DNA from: Prinia subflava
Lineage: Eukaryota > Chordata > Aves > Passeriformes > Cisticolidae
Reading direction: 5' to 3'
Length of the DNA stretch: 64,000 nt
Assembly (NCBI RefSeq): GCF_021018805.1
Contig: NC_086256.1
Location: 15,270,532-15,334,531 of the forward strand
Positions 1 through 14,482 of this stretch are shown one piece after another. Made by a program: the position numbers and the translations under genes. Within the stretch, counting starts at the first letter, position 1, and the number at the start of each line of letters is the position of its first letter. The notes beneath the pieces are model-generated. The model searched no databases, was not told the DNA's origin, and saw only the letters and a list, made by a program, of their open reading frames with translations.

Positions 1-3000
1 GCTTAGGTAATGTTTTAATGGGACATACTGTTTGAGGTATGCACCCAAATCAGCTAAATGAACAACCAGTAAAATGTTTCTGAAGTTTGTCCCTATTAAA
101 TTCTGGAAAACAAATCATACTTCCATCAAAAACTGAGTCAAAAAATAGACTCAAAATATTAATAATTTTTGACAGGCCTTGCATGGTCTGCACCATTAGA
201 CATGAAAAATGTGATTAATGTTAATAACAGGGCTCATATGTAAAAGTAAAGAAAAAGTGTAAATCATGGCTGCACAAATGTAATCTTTTATGTATAAGGA
301 ACAATAAATTATATACCAAATTGATGTTTTTAACCTAATAACTGCTTGCATGTTATGCAATTTTCAATTTTAAAATCACAGTACTTTAACCCTTAGTATC
401 AATCCCTGGGTAGTGGTACAATATCCAATAAATGAAAACTATGTTCTCTTCTTCCAGACATGGCTTCTTTTCTTAAGGATTTTTAAAATGTATTAGTTAT
501 TCTGCTTTCTTCCCCAAAAAACCCCAAATCTGTAGTCTGTAATTAGACCACACGTGAACCACATGAAGAAGCTGGCATAAGGAAGCAGCAGTCACTTTAA
601 ATGACAGATTACAATGACACACAAGGAGCAATTTTGGTGTTTCAAGTTAATAATATGAAAGATTTGCCCTCTATGATACATTATGTTAAAAAACCCACTA
701 TGTAGCCACATTCAAATAAGATTCTTATTTAGATCGGAAAGATTAACAACTCTGAAAAAGTAATTCCAAACTATGAGACATCCATTTGCAAAATACAAGT
801 ATAGATTTGTAACACATTCATAAGATTGGTTAAGGCATCAGACTATATTGCTTTGCCTTCCATACCATTTTTTACTTATAAATAAAATGCATATATTTTA
901 AGTCTAACAGAATCATTAAGGGGACAACCAAGCTTAGAAACAAAATGACCATATTCAAATATTGAACCCATTCCACTTATAACTCCAGTCTTTCAAAAGC
1001 AAGGAAATTGAGTTAAGACATATGCTCCCCTTAGCTGCATGTGCCTATGCTTTTCCCTTAGTTAAAAGAAAGCATTACTCTCTCCAGTGATTTCTGCTTT
1101 GCTTCTACGATGCCTTTTTCTTCACTTTTATACAACCTCTATGTTATTTCACCTTTGGAGAAGGGAAACGGTATTTTGTAAATAACTTTGAAAAGTGCTG
1201 CCTGTTCTGAAGAAGACACAGAATTTCCTTTATTCTTTTACCTTTAGAAAGATTCATGAAATACAGTTAAAAGACAGATTCAACCACAAGGCAAAACAGC
1301 TGGTTTCCAAGCCCTAGAAAATTTCTGAGGTATTCAAAGCAGAGGTTTTTGTTCAGTCAGCTCCAGAAACAAGGGCCAACCATGAAAATTAGATCTCCAG
1401 TTAGATTTGGAAACACTCGCTTCCTACTAAAGTTAAGGCATTCTGATCTGCATTTAGATCCCTATCTGCTACAAAGACTACATTAATTGAATGTGTTATA
1501 ACAAGAAAAATTCATTCTTGCCACAGACATTAAAAAATAAAATTCGAAGACAAACCATTCTTCAAAGGAAACAAGGGCCCCATCTGCTGATGGTTAAACG
1601 TACTGCATTAACACACGCACTACAGCTCTCCCACAGACAAGGTACTGAAATGAATTGCAAAGACAAATCACCACATTTACTGTGCTGCTTTCTTCTGGTA
1701 CCTTTTTATAACAAAAAAAGAGGTTTTAGGCCCTTGGGTCAATCTTTTTTCACCGATTATGAGTGCTTTGTCTTTGAAAAAGAAATGGAAGACTAGGAAG
1801 GAAATTCAGGCAGGAACCTGAATTTGCACAGCAAAAAAACAAAGGAATACAGCCAGCCCTATATATAGCATAACAAAATTTTCTCTACACACATGCAATA
1901 AACATTTATAGAAAATAATAAACTACTACTATCCAAATGTCACCTTCAATGCTAAAAACATGAATTATCAAAATGGTCAAACCACAGAGACATTAAAGCT
2001 GAACTCTTAAGAGCAACAGTGAAAGGAAGCATCTGGGAAATGTAAGAGTCAAACTTTTATGAAGTTTAAAACATCTTGTTAAAGAGTCTGATAGTTGTTT
2101 ATTGAGAGTTCTTAAAAGTAAGCACTGTTTTGTTTACAGAAATCTCATACATAGCAGACTTTACATTATGCTGGGATGAAAAAGCGGCTGTCAGCCTAAT
2201 GAAGACAAAACAAATGCTCTTATTATGGACAAGACTATTTCAAACATTATATCAACTAAGAGCCAGCAGCTGAATTTATAATCTCATATGATTATATACT
2301 GCAATAAAAAGTCCATAATTTTGGAAGTACTAAAACATCTTTGTTTACATGGCTACAACATAGAAAAGACCCATGCTGGTGTAGCAGGATGAAGCATGTG
2401 CCTGACCTCTGTCCCCAAGCCCAGCAGCACAGCCAACGAACCTCTGATTAAAGCTGGAGCAAGCATAGGGAAATGTGCTCCTGTTCTTCTCTCCAGGGCT
2501 AGCCAAAGTGCAGCCAATGCAAGTTGGGTGTTTATTACATGAGCTGCCCTACACCCCAGAACTGTAATTCCACAGGGGAGAATTCTGAAATCTGCTTTAT
2601 CTCTCCTAACAGAGTTTCTGTGCCATAGACCTTGTTTGCCTGTATGATGTTGAAGGTCACCACTGTGCTGGACAACCATTACAGGACAAAATCCCACAAA
2701 CCGCTGCCTTTCTCAGAAAATAAGAAATGCACAACATATTTTCAGCAAATATTCTAACATAATGGTAAAATCTAAGAAAATATATTAGACTTGCATGCAC
2801 CTTACAGAATTCTGCATTTGCTACCAAAATCCTACAGAAGTTGAAATGATTTCTGGTTAGGCAGTGGTCAGAAGGCAATGTATGAAACATCTCACTGCAC
2901 AGATAAAAAACAATAATTAGACTTCAGCGCTAGTGAATTCTTAAGTAAGTATGAAGATCATCCACACAATAAACACTATCTTGGTTTTTGACCGAAGAAA

Positions 3001-4308
3001 TTAAATTTAAAATATTCTGAATATAATTCCAAGATGTAATAACAAAGTTTAAGGCACAAAACAAAACTAAACATATAACTTCTTTTCAGAGTATAATTAG
3101 ATCTAGTGTGGCTTTCTGGTATTTCCTTCTAACTGTTTTTTTACTAGAGTTCCTTCCATTAGTGTTATAAACCAATTTAGAGATGTCCACAGTCTGACTA
3201 CTGAACTGTACTTCAAGCTGACATATGTTAAATGAGGAATTTGTCCAGTGAATTATCTAGATAACAGTGCATGAGACCAGGGTCTAGTTCCCCAGACATG
3301 CCATTTTCTCAAAATTAAATCTACCATTTACTTTAGGCACTAGTTTTCAGGTATTTTTAAATAAAGCATCCCTTTTTGAGCAAGTTATTTGGTTGATCAT
3401 TATCACTCATAAAAGTGAAAAACAATTAAAAGCTTTCACAAATCAGCTTGTTCAAAGAAGTGCCTGTGGAAAAAAAAAAAGAGCATTCTCATTCTTGATC
3501 ACAGATAACACAAAGTTACTTTACTATCCCCCTTCACTAGATCATACATCAATCTCCAATGTGATAATCTCTGTTGGGAAAAGTAATTATATCTGCATCA
3601 GTTATGAGCACGTTAAAACAAAGCCACCACAACTGAACATTGTCAAAGGTCTATCTGTTACTTTGGGTGAAGCCACATACAAGACGATGAGCAGATCCCA
3701 CTGGTTACTGCTGCTGGTAAAGGAAAAGCTCAACTGTGCCATCTGCTCACAGCTGTGGGCTCCTCACCACACACTCCTGTCTCCTAAATCCTACACCTGG
3801 GCTCGTTCAGCTATGCAAAACTGGGGAAAACTGACCCAGCAAATGAAGTGGAGAGGAAAGGATCCACCCACAGTATCACACTTAGCAAAGAGTTTTACCC
3901 ATGGCACAGGGGGCAGGACTTCATAATTCAGAGGAAGCCTGGGAAGGTGAAAGCAATTTCCTCTTTCGCAGAGCTGGGACAGTAATTTGACCCTGAACTT
4001 GTCAGCTGTGCTTCTGCATTTGTGCAGCATTCAGAAACCACTGTACTTTGAATAGTCCTGACTAGTCATTGCTCCCTCCCAGGCATGCCAGTGTTTTGGG
4101 TTTGGGTTTGTACATCTGCCTGGGAATTTAATCTCATTGCACAGTAGATGAAGAATGAAACTGGCAAGGAATGATAACATTTAGTAAGTATTTACCTCAA
4201 TTGCAATCTCGAAATCTAAATAACTTTCTAAAAAAAGCAAGAATTTGGGATCTTGCCTTCATAAATGCTTCAGTCAAACACTACTAAGTCCAAACCCAGT
4301 ATACAACT
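1..4308. other. AT-rich non-coding DNA
   Basis: No gene, RNA gene or recognisable repeat family was seen. The stretch is AT-rich with many short A and T runs. Two patches (about 2350-2700 and 3690-4030) are visibly richer in G and C and carry ORFs of up to 177 codons. Those ORFs lack splice-site context, recognisable domains or a coding-like composition, so I read them as chance ORFs or decayed unidentified repeats. Intron or intergenic DNA. Confidence 0.6.
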
Positions 4309-4432
4309 GAGATCAGCTCAGCTGGTGCTAATAATGCCAAGGTTTGATCCCTGTATGGGCCATCCACACACAGTTAGGCTCGATGATCCTTCTGGGTCCC
4401 TTCCAGCTCAGAATATGCTGTGAATCTGTGAT
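4309..4432 (+). mobile_element. tRNA-Ile/CR1 chimeric SINE (TguSINE1-like), internally deleted
   Basis: The left half reads as a decayed tRNA-Ile(AAT). A box A remnant lies at 4314-4325, an anticodon loop CTAATAA with AAT at 4330-4332, a box B match GGTTTGATCCC at 4341-4351, and an acceptor-like end GGGCCA at 4357-4362. The right half is a CR1 LINE 3' tail (GATCCTTCTGGGTCCCTTCC at 4384-4403) ending in a degenerate TGTGAATCTGTGAT repeat. This tRNA-Ile plus CR1-tail structure is the known design of songbird SINEs moved by CR1 reverse transcriptase. Relative to a complete tRNA-Ile, about 12 nt are missing between box A and the anticodon arm and about 8 nt before box B, so it is not a functional tRNA. 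No clear target-site duplication is visible, as is usual for CR1-type insertions. Confidence 0.85.
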
Positions 4433-7400
4433 ATGATCAAGATAACGTGTTTCAGTCTTATTGGCTTCTATGGTGTGAAACATCCAACAAAACCCCATTT
4501 GAAATGAACATGTTAGGACCTACCTACATTTCAAGCACCACAGATGAACCAGCAACACAGGTGCCTGGCTGTTTCAATGCTTTACCTGAGCAAACAGCAA
4601 TATCTATTGCACTACACATATACAGTGCCTTGTAAATCTCAGCTCCTTCCACTGGCATCATGCATTTAGAAAGTCAAGGAGTTACACTACTGATAAGCAA
4701 GCTCGGGCTTCCTATTACTCCAAAAGACATCTTTTCAAATTAATGCAATGACTTGCTTGTAATTACTTAATATTTTAAACAGACATGATTTCTATCACAT
4801 TTTCCCCTTCTACTCACATGCACACACATTGTTTTACGTATAGTTTCTAAAAACTGGTCTTTATCTGGTTTATTTTTCCTTTTGAGAAGCCAGTGAAAAT
4901 TCTCTGTGGAAAATAAAATATTGCATAAAAAATATATATATACTTTGGATAAAGAGAAAATGAGTGCTGTAGCCCAGCAGAACTTGGAACATATAACTTT
5001 GAAAATTTGGTTAAGTGCTTCACAAACATTTTTCAACAATTCCTGGTTTATATTTTGATCAGTTCAACATTTTTTTTTCTTCCTTTTTCTGCCTTCCTCA
5101 ACCCATCGTAACACATTTTAGCTTTATAAGAGAAAACACAGCATTCCAGAAATCTGATTGGCAGACATAAAGGCTGGCAGGCACAGAGGGTGTCTTTTTG
5201 ATTTAATAACGATGACTTATATCGTTGTTTTGAAAGACCCATGAAACAGAATGGAGCTCTCCTTTCAAACCTCGTATTTCTATACCACTGCTTGTGCTTG
5301 GAAGAAGCAGCTCTCTTTTGGCTGCTTTTGGTCTCTTTTGGAGGCATCTATTGATGCTTACTAACATGTTAATGAACAGCATTGCAGTGGTGAAAGTGCT
5401 GGATATGAGGCTTTTTCAGAGCTTATTAATACTTCTCTTTTATCAGCCCGAGGAGATGCTGTAATGTGACACCCAAAAGTGAGCTGGCTCTGAAGTGCTC
5501 CCAGTCACTGCTGGACCACAGAGAAAAACAAGGGGCTGAAATGAACATCATCACAAATAAGAGTTAGAAAGACTTCACAAACACATAAAAAGGAAAAAGC
5601 TGAGACTGAAGTTACAGGATGAAAGGAATGCTCCTGTTACTTTTGTCTTTAGTTAGGATCTTACCCAAAGTCCTTATGTTTGAAGCATAGCACACTATTT
5701 GCCATACACCTAGACTTAATTAAAAAGTAAATTTACCCTTTATTCATCAATAGTTCTACAACTCTGTCTTGGGACATATGTAGTTTTCTTCCAGACATGT
5801 GGAGCTGCTAAAGACTAAACAAAACCTAACAGCAATAACTAATCTTTAAAAAGGAAAATATGTAGACATCAGACCCACAGATAAGGAAGAGTTAACTTTC
5901 TTTTGATAGGGATGTTGAATTTGAGTCCCCAGGTATGTATGGGGATGTGTGATTTTAAAGTCTGTTATGTTCTGAGAATTTCAGGTACATCAAGAAAACA
6001 CTTGGAAAGGTATTTTGTCTCTGCATCAGCAATTTGGTCCAAATGTTTCACCTCCCAGGGAACCATGGCTATTGTTTAGGTGATGGCTGGGTGGGAGCTT
6101 TCTACCATTCAAAAGATATCTTATCTCTTACTATGAAATGACCCTTAAAATTGTTATTGCATTAGATTATAATTGTAGTGTATTTAGCTGTGAAATTGCA
6201 TGGATGTTTTTGTGCCTCTACATTTGAGTACTCTCCCTACTTGTTAAGTCAAGGAGCATTTTGTTTTCAGTCTCAGTGCTGAGTATTTGTGGAGACAGAG
6301 GCATGCATGCACATGCACACTGTCTCTCTGCTCTTTCACAGAGAATTTACGTCTGCTTCTGCTTGGGTTTTATTCTCTTTCAGATCAAGGCTCTCTGCTC
6401 TTTCCATACAGAGGAAGCCTTGCACTAACAAATAAGTATGTCCAATAACCTAACTATAATGGAAGTAAGCTCAGAGGAAATTGATAGCGTTGCCAACTGT
6501 CATTATTTTCCTATGAATCGTGTGGTATTTGCTATTTTTCTTAATGCCCTAACTGTTGAAATCATATGAATAAATGTGAATCTGAGCTTCCATTAAAGCA
6601 AGTGGCTAGATTTCTCAAACATGAAGTAAAACCTGAAATAAGTGGGGTGTTTAATTACATCATAATTTTAGTATAATTTCTTAATTTCAACTCAATATTG
6701 AATACTTGGATTGACAAGTGCAGCAAATTGGCCAAATTCCTCAGATAAATCCTGAATACTACACAGTACAGAACAAGAAGAGGCAGGAATTCTTCCACTT
6801 TATGAATCAGATTGCCAGGAAAGTGGTTTTGGCCTGGAGATGGTGTAGTAGCACTAATCAGACCTTCATTGCCAAGTCCACCTTTGCTACTCATACATAC
6901 CTTGCTGTATCACTCTCCCAAGGATTGCTATGGTTCACGGTCTGGACCTTGAGCTATTCAAAAAGCATTTACAATTTTGTACCTTCAGATACTTCTTTTT
7001 ATCTGTGGCTCCTACAAATACAGGATGTGGCCCTTCAAAAGGACACCAAAATTTCTCTCTGTACAAGTAAAAATTAATTTGTATTTTTAATGGCTATGAC
7101 AAAACTGTACCTGACCCGTGAGCCACTGTGTAATGGAGAATCCTCCAGCAATATCGAGAACTGTTCACAAAGTGTATCATCAACACAGGATCTGGTACCC
7201 TCAAAGGATATTGATTTTTCCATATGAAATTATTTTTAAGTAATTAATAATATACCTAAAATAAATGAAGTTTATGTAACCCACCAAGCTTGCAATTTAA
7301 GCCTCAAAAAGGGCATAGATGCTAAAGACTGGAATGACTGATATTTAGCAAAACAAGAAGCATTTTCTTAGAAGGAATTTTTAATTGATTTTGCAAACTG

Positions 7401-10400
7401 AGAAAAATGGAACAATGTGCTTAGAATACAGTGACTCACAGGCCTGCAGTCACAATCCCAGTCCCTCTCCCAGTATGCCAGCATTCCTTCCTTTGCACCA
7501 GAGGTGCAGGAAGCCAGTCTGGCCTCAGCTTCTCAATAACATTGACATGATGGAATTTATTCTGTCTCATACAACCTCGGATTTAGTGGGAGACAGGTCA
7601 TGCTTCCTCCTCTCTATTTCAGGAAATCTTATTAGTCCACAATACATAGTTCTTCATGCAAATTCAATGAGTACAGAGAGGGAGAAAAACTAACGGAAAA
7701 TATCTTACCAGATGGAGAAAATTGAAACATTACCCTTGTTTCTTTGCCAGCACAGATCCATTCTGACAGGTTGGAAATGATTTATGCTTGGGGGGGCATG
7801 GAGGAAGAGAGTATGGGGAGAAGGAAACATACTTACACCAGCAGAGATATTAATTGCTGTACAATGTTAAAATCTTTGCATTGTTTTGCATCCATGCAAT
7901 TAGTTCCAAGAATTACATATGCAGCAATGTTTGCATGCTGCTCTCTGCATGAGACAAATAAACCTCGAGTATATGATGCATGGTAGAAATTGCTTTCAAA
8001 CCACTGTAGAAGACATTTTGGTAAAGAAATTATACAATATGGCAACTCAAAAGCTGCAGTCAAGGAAACAGATTACCTTTGAATATATGAATAGGTAAAT
8101 ACTTCAGCATGTCCAAGATTAATACTAATCATTACTATTTTAATATATAAAACGTTATGGATATTGCTACACAGCAGTGATCAGGCAGATATCTAGTCTT
8201 TGTAAATTAAACTCAGATATTTTTCTGCATCTAATTGATTTTTACATTACATTAGGCAGCCAAGGCTGCAACCTTCCATGACATAGTATCTAAATAAACA
8301 TTTATTAAAATATTTTAATTAGAATAAGAGGGAAAATATAGTTTCCAATTAAGTTTTCAGAAGGAAAAAATAAGACCTATTAAGAATTAATGTAAACATA
8401 AGTGTAATGTAACATTTAAATGCAATAATTATGCCATATGATTTATACAATGGGAGTTATTTCTAATTCCTAAACTTTTAAAAAAGGACTACTTTTACTA
8501 ATGCATATATTGCCTCCTGCATCTTACGGCTTTGCAATAAGGGACACTCTAGAACGTGAATAGTGATTTTACAAACTGAGGCATATCTGTGTTGAACAAA
8601 ATTTATCTTATAGATGCACAAGACTTAATGGTCATTAATAACATTGCTCTGCTGGAGCAGGAATGCCTCCTGCTCTAAAATGCAGAGGTGCCTTGTCTGG
8701 TCTGGTTGTAAATGACACAAGTGACTTCTGCCATTGCCCTTGGAATTCTAACTGGGCAAAAAAACTTATTCCCAGGAGATTTGGATGAGATTGTTAAGTG
8801 TCTCCAAATGACTTATAATTTTTTGCTATATATATGCATATACCTGTGTGCCCAGATATTTTGGCTTCCTCTATTCTATTTTATGGAACAGTGAATTTCA
8901 GATCCTGACATGATTTAGCATGGGAGATTGAGTCAAGTACAGTACACTGGTGTAATCTATAGCTTAAAATACTGATAAGCTGTCATGCCTTATTGAAAAC
9001 ATACATTTCTTGACAGTAGAGTTCCACACCACCAGATATATAAACATGAAGGGGAATCAGTTTATACCTCACAAACCAGCCAGAACTTGGTGTAGAAGTG
9101 AGGGCAGCGCTTCACTTCAGCCAGAAATTGGCAACTCACATGGCTGTCACTGCAGGGAAGCAACAAGGGAGTCCTCGATGCCTATTAGTTTAAGACATTT
9201 TCAATCACCAAGAGTTACTGGAAGAGTTTTCTGTCTGTCATAGAAAGATTGGCTCACTGTTCTTGACATTGATATAATCTTATAGAGACGCTAAATATAC
9301 TACAAAAGTGACTGGTTAAAGAATGTGGGGTTCCTGCATTTTTTACAGCACTAATTAAATCCTGGGCCATGGAAAGAACTTTTGAAATGGGCATTTCAAT
9401 AAAAAATGTATGCATGCCTGTGTCATGCAAACAGAAATGGAGGCTGCCAAGGAAAACAGGCTGGTACAGCTATGTAACCTGTCTGTGTTTCCCTTGATGA
9501 CTTTTGACTGGTTTGAAGCAAATCTCAAAGTACTGGGATTGGTAAATGAAAGCAGGAGTGTGCCATTTCAGTCAAACATGCAAACACAGTGCCTAAAACA
9601 TCAGTTCACTCACTTTGGGTTGTAACCTTGAACAATACATATACTGATTTCTTAATTCAGTAATTGAACATAGACACCTTTATCAGACAAAATTCAGGCA
9701 TTTTACTCGATTGCTTATCATCATAACAATTCTTCTTGTGAACCCTGCTGCCTTCAATTTCCAGAAATTTCTCTTTTAAGAGACTAGAGTTTTTCCGAGA
9801 GATCTCCAAGAAAGATGTTATTTTTGTGTCTTTCATTGTAAAAGTATTCATGGAGAAGGAAAAAAGCTAATCCCTATTTAGAGCTTCCAGAAATGGATAA
9901 GGAGAGTAGAAAAGAACTCATTGTCAGACAAATAAGGAGATGTGAACACTTCCCCTTAATAAAAAGAGCCCATTTATCTCCTTTAGCTCCAAGAGGCTGG
10001 TTCCTATCATTCTTTGTATCTTTCATTCCCTTCCTTTCCCATCAAGTGTGTAAACTACCAATCATAAAAATCAATGGTCTAATCTTCCCCATTCATATCC
10101 TCTCATAGACTAGAGGACTGCTACCCTGCTGGCATCCTTCCATTCCAGCTCCAGTTTCGACCACTGCACTGTTATTACATAAAGCAGAAAGCATGAATAC
10201 ATCATATCCATTCTCTCTGCCACTCCTTTCAAGGGTTTACCCAAAAAACTCCATGGAATCTAAACTCACTTCAAGTTTACATCTTATTACCATCTTCCAA
10301 TTACTTTCGTCTTTGTTCTCAGCTAGATAACAACAATAGAAATAATAACACCAACACCACCACAAATCACTACGCCCTCCTTAAGGCCAATATTTCACAA

Positions 10401-13400
10401 CAAACATGGTTACAGTAGTAAATTCATATTTAGTTTCCTAAATTAGTAAGCACTTAGATTTTAAATATGAAGTGCTCAGCTGTTACAGAGAACATTTAAC
10501 AGCTTTAGTCACTTGTTTATTAAAATCTTACTTTTGGCTCTCTTTCACGTATTTATTTCACTTATACAAATACCATAACTTACTCAGCACAGAATGCCTC
10601 CAATATCTCCATACCACTCAGTAACAGACTTCCTATGTTGCCTTTGCATCCAAAATTATATATATAATCCTATAAATGCTTTCACAGGAAGAGAGGGTAG
10701 GATTCAGACACTATCATCCAGCATAAAAAGAAAAAAGAATTGACACTTCTGAAGTGCTTTTAAATCATAATTTATTTCAATTAACATTTGCTATTTTACA
10801 AATGTTTTACTGTAAGCACATATTCTCAATGTTTTATGCTTAATCTATGACTAAACTCTGAATTTTTTTTTAATGTTCTACATCTGAGGCATCAGAGGCC
10901 TTGCAGATTTTAAAGATTAAAACTCTGCTGGGGTTCAGAGATATGAATATCCATTTCCCTGAGTTAGCACTGATGGACTTGAACATACCTTCTTTTGATG
11001 GGACTTGCACTATGTGGCAATTTTTGCATGTTTATTTTTAAGGCAGCTACAGTATTAGACATTCATTTTGGCAGTCATGTTATCTTCTTTTTTACCACAG
11101 TGGTAACAAATACTGTGAATTTCCAGCAAGAAAATCCCTCCAAGTTTTCAGGATTGTTATCTTCATACTTATCACGGTACCTGTAAGTACTGCTGCCCTA
11201 GATGAAGATTTGTGAGCCATTGTGTTGAGCAGCTCCCTTCCAAGTGAGTTATATATCTCTTACAAAACAGTCATGGAGAAGTAAAAGCTCAGAAATAATA
11301 CACTGCATAGTGGCATTTTTGGCAATCACTGACTTCTCAGACCGGTACAATTTACCCCGTGATTGTACTGTCATTATAATAGGTAATCATTAGATTTATC
11401 TTTTATATCATTTGTAACATCTTACAGTATTATATGTGCATTTATGCAGCCTCATTACTGCCAGGAGTCCTCTTTAACTGAGATGATAAGTAAATAAAGC
11501 AGAAATTACACACCAACAGGAACCTGGAATATGTTGTTTTACTGTATGTCTGAGCTCCCTTTAGCAACGCTAATCTGTGCAGCAGTTACCATTATTTCTA
11601 CCTCACTGAGCACTTCCTAATTGCTGTGTTATTGCTTGTGAAGAAAATATATTATTAAAGTCCACAACTTATGACTTGTTGCACATCCATACATGGAAGG
11701 AAAAAATCTTCTCATTTCATCAGACCTTAATAGGTTTTGAACAGGATGATCAGCTGAGGCTGTTTTCTCTTGCCGATCTGTTCATTACCATTTCATAATG
11801 TCAGTGGCTCCTTCTTACAGTCAAGATGCATCCATAATTTATTCAGAAACCTGAAAACATTACTAAACCAAATCTACTTAATTCTCTATGAATCAGCTCA
11901 GGCCTGTTTTGGTAGCAATTTGTAATGAACAACATTTATAAGCCCAAAGGAATCAGTATTCCTTTTTACATGTTAATGTTTTATACCCAATTATTGGTCC
12001 ACTGCCAGATAATGATCCATAGAGCATTAGAAATGTGTATTAATATTATCTTTACAAGTGCAATAATACTCAGCGGAGGATAAAGTTTTGATGGACTCCT
12101 CTCGTGTGCTAGTTAAAGCTCTACATTGTCTGGGAAAAAGTCAGCATTAGCACTTTGTTCTGATGGGACTGCTAAGGACAGGGTGACCTTCAAAATTTGG
12201 CAAAATAATCAAAATGGCAAACAGCAGCCACTGAAATTAACACAGAAAATAACTTCAGCATTTTTTCCTGTTTAGAACTACTGAGATGTCACAGCTATGC
12301 AGAAAGCAGACCTAATTAAAATATTTTAGGAAAAAACCCAAAATACTCTGCATTCTTCCAGTTAAAAGTAAGCGTGATGAGACTTACGTCTTTCCATGAG
12401 CAAGCCAACACTCAAGAATTCCTGAAAAGATAATGAGCCTTCATTCAATGGCCAGAGCACAGTATCCTTCTCTGTCTTGAACACTGAGTGTTACTTACTT
12501 CTATAGGATGTCTGGGGTAAATCATACAAATCATTTTAAAAACTGCATTCCATAGATTCTGCTTAGGATAATACGGTGCACTTATCCTAAGAATAAATAT
12601 TTGCCATTTCTAAGTTGTTTTAATTCGTAGCCAAGATGTGGCCGCATACAGAAAATAAAAAAGCCAAACACAACTCTTGTAACTTAAAGAGGCTTCTGCA
12701 CAAAACAGAGAATTTTGGAAAGTAAGAAGAAAGTCTAATGAACATTTCAAACAGGGCTCTGCCACGTTGATTGAGTTAATGATGGCAGGGCCTCAGTACA
12801 CTGAGAAACTGCTTGCAAGTATATTATTATGTCACTCCCAAGCACCCTGTATCACAACACTCTTGAAGCTGAGTGGATGGGATTTTTGGTTTTTACTATT
12901 AAGACCCCAGAGAACTGCAAAAACTAAGAAAGCCATTCAATAGTTAAGGTTCCACCTAAACTCCTGTTTGTTTTCTGCATGAATACATCACCTGTTTCTC
13001 TTCTCTGGAATCAATAAGCAATAGAGAGAACACACCAATATATTTGTCAGCACTAGAGACCAGCCACAAGATTTCCACAGTACTGAAAGACTAGGGGACC
13101 TTTAATAGGATCTTGCTAAAACACCTGGGACACTAATTGCCATTGTCTATGAAGAGCATTAGGATCCTGGGTGTTTTTAAAAACTCCACTAGGTGCCTCT
13201 GCATCTTCAGGAGCCTAAATACCTTGTAAAATTTTCCATAAGGCCCTCAGCAGGTAGCCTCAACTGCCTCATATGTTCCTTGGTACAGGCAAAGAGAGAT
13301 AAATAATGGGGTGTTTTGATCAGAGCAGCAGCAAACATTCAGCGCCTTATATATTCTTTTTCCTTTTACATGGATAAGTTGATGTCTTTGATGCAAAGCT

Positions 13401-14448
13401 ATTTATTTTCAAAAATATTCCCCTGAACACAGTGGGAAACCAGCAGATGCTCAGTGCAGTGTGTTGCTTTTCTCTAGTCTGTGCTGAAGGCTCCCTCTTA
13501 CCTTTCTTTCAGGGTCATATTGTTTTCATTTCCTGCCCATTCTCCCTCTGCCACACTGGCTCTGTCTGCTCTTTCATGGCACTCAAATATCCTCATCCTC
13601 CTCCATAAGGATGAATTTCCCAGTTTCTGGTATTGCGTCTGTTCCACAATGGAAGTCCTTTCTTCACATAGGTCAGCTCCTGTCTAGTCTAGCCTTAGCT
13701 TGTATTTTCAGGGGTCTGTGACTTCTAATGTTTATCCTAAATGTATGGCAGGTTTAACCAACTCCCCACGTAATATATTGAATAGGTAACCTTCATGTAA
13801 AGCTGTAGGTTTGTAGTTTTTAAAGATCCTGTCAACATCGAAACAGCTCTGAACCCAATACATTAAAGATTTCACAATTGCATTCACATTTCAAGGTATG
13901 TATTAACACAATGCACCTCATTAAAATCTCATGTAATAGCATTTTATACAATTTGGGACTTGGGAGAACAAATTTTTCTCTGAATTGCAGCAATCAAGTT
14001 TCTTGTTACTTTAGTTCCTAACATTAACTTTGTATCCTCATTTAAAGATTTTTCTACATCAGGAAAAGAAATTATTACGAAGAAAAGTATGTCAACCAGG
14101 AGATTCAAGTGTATCTTGGGAAGGTGCAGCTCACTGCCAAGCCCTCCCTGTAAGGAGTGTGTGAATGCAAAGCACAAACCCAGCCTGGAATGCATTTTGC
14201 TCCATGTGACACTGGTAACACATGCAGTGGCATAGCTGGGTCTGCACTAGTGCTGCCACAACACAGCTGATAACACAGCCCACGGGCGTTTCTCCTAGAT
14301 GTGGGTTCACAGTCCTGCCACAGATTGCTGCAGCGGAAATCACAGGAACCTCCATCCTGCACATCAAATACTCCAATCAGTAACAGCACCAAGCATTAAA
14401 AACGTAAACAAACCCTTTTTTACCTGAGGAAAAAGCCAAACCTTGCTA
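4433..14448. other. AT-rich non-coding DNA
   Basis: No supported gene. The sequence has many in-frame stops on both strands, alternating TA/TG runs (for example near 6299-6322 and 8826-8841) and local AT-rich blocks at about 8100-8480 and 11930-12300. Those two blocks are rich in TAAT-type words and low in repeats, which is compatible with conserved non-coding sequence but not shown. A short inverted repeat, GAGCAGG...CCTGCTC with a 7-nt loop, lies around 8655-8675. The longest ORF here (6718-7077, plus strand) shows no domain and no exon-like borders. Confidence 0.55.
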
Positions 14449-14482
14449 CTATAATAGCCAAATGGCTATAATATCCAAATGG
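14449..14482. repeat. 17-bp tandem duplication with embedded palindrome
   Basis: Two adjacent 17-bp units, CTATAATAGCCAAATGG and CTATAATATCCAAATGG, differ at one base. The first unit runs into the second to form the inverted repeat TAGCCA-AA-TGGCTA. This is probably a local replication-slippage duplication. There is no sign of a larger satellite array. Confidence 0.85.

Noticed and set aside
3393..3926. 177-codon plus-strand ORF
   Set aside because: No domain, composition like the surrounding non-coding DNA, and no exon borders or promoter context.
4309..4362. A functional tRNA-Ile gene
   Set aside because: The tRNA-like part has two internal deletions that destroy the D arm and part of the T arm, and it is joined to a CR1 tail.
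6718..7077. 119-codon plus-strand ORF
   Set aside because: No recognisable family, no splice sites at its edges, and a length not exceptional for 64 kb read in six frames.
14105..14392. Cys-rich 95-codon minus-strand ORF
   Set aside because: An equally long ORF overlaps it in another frame, there are no splice borders, and fragments such as CACTAGTGCAGACCCAGC resemble old repeat sequence.
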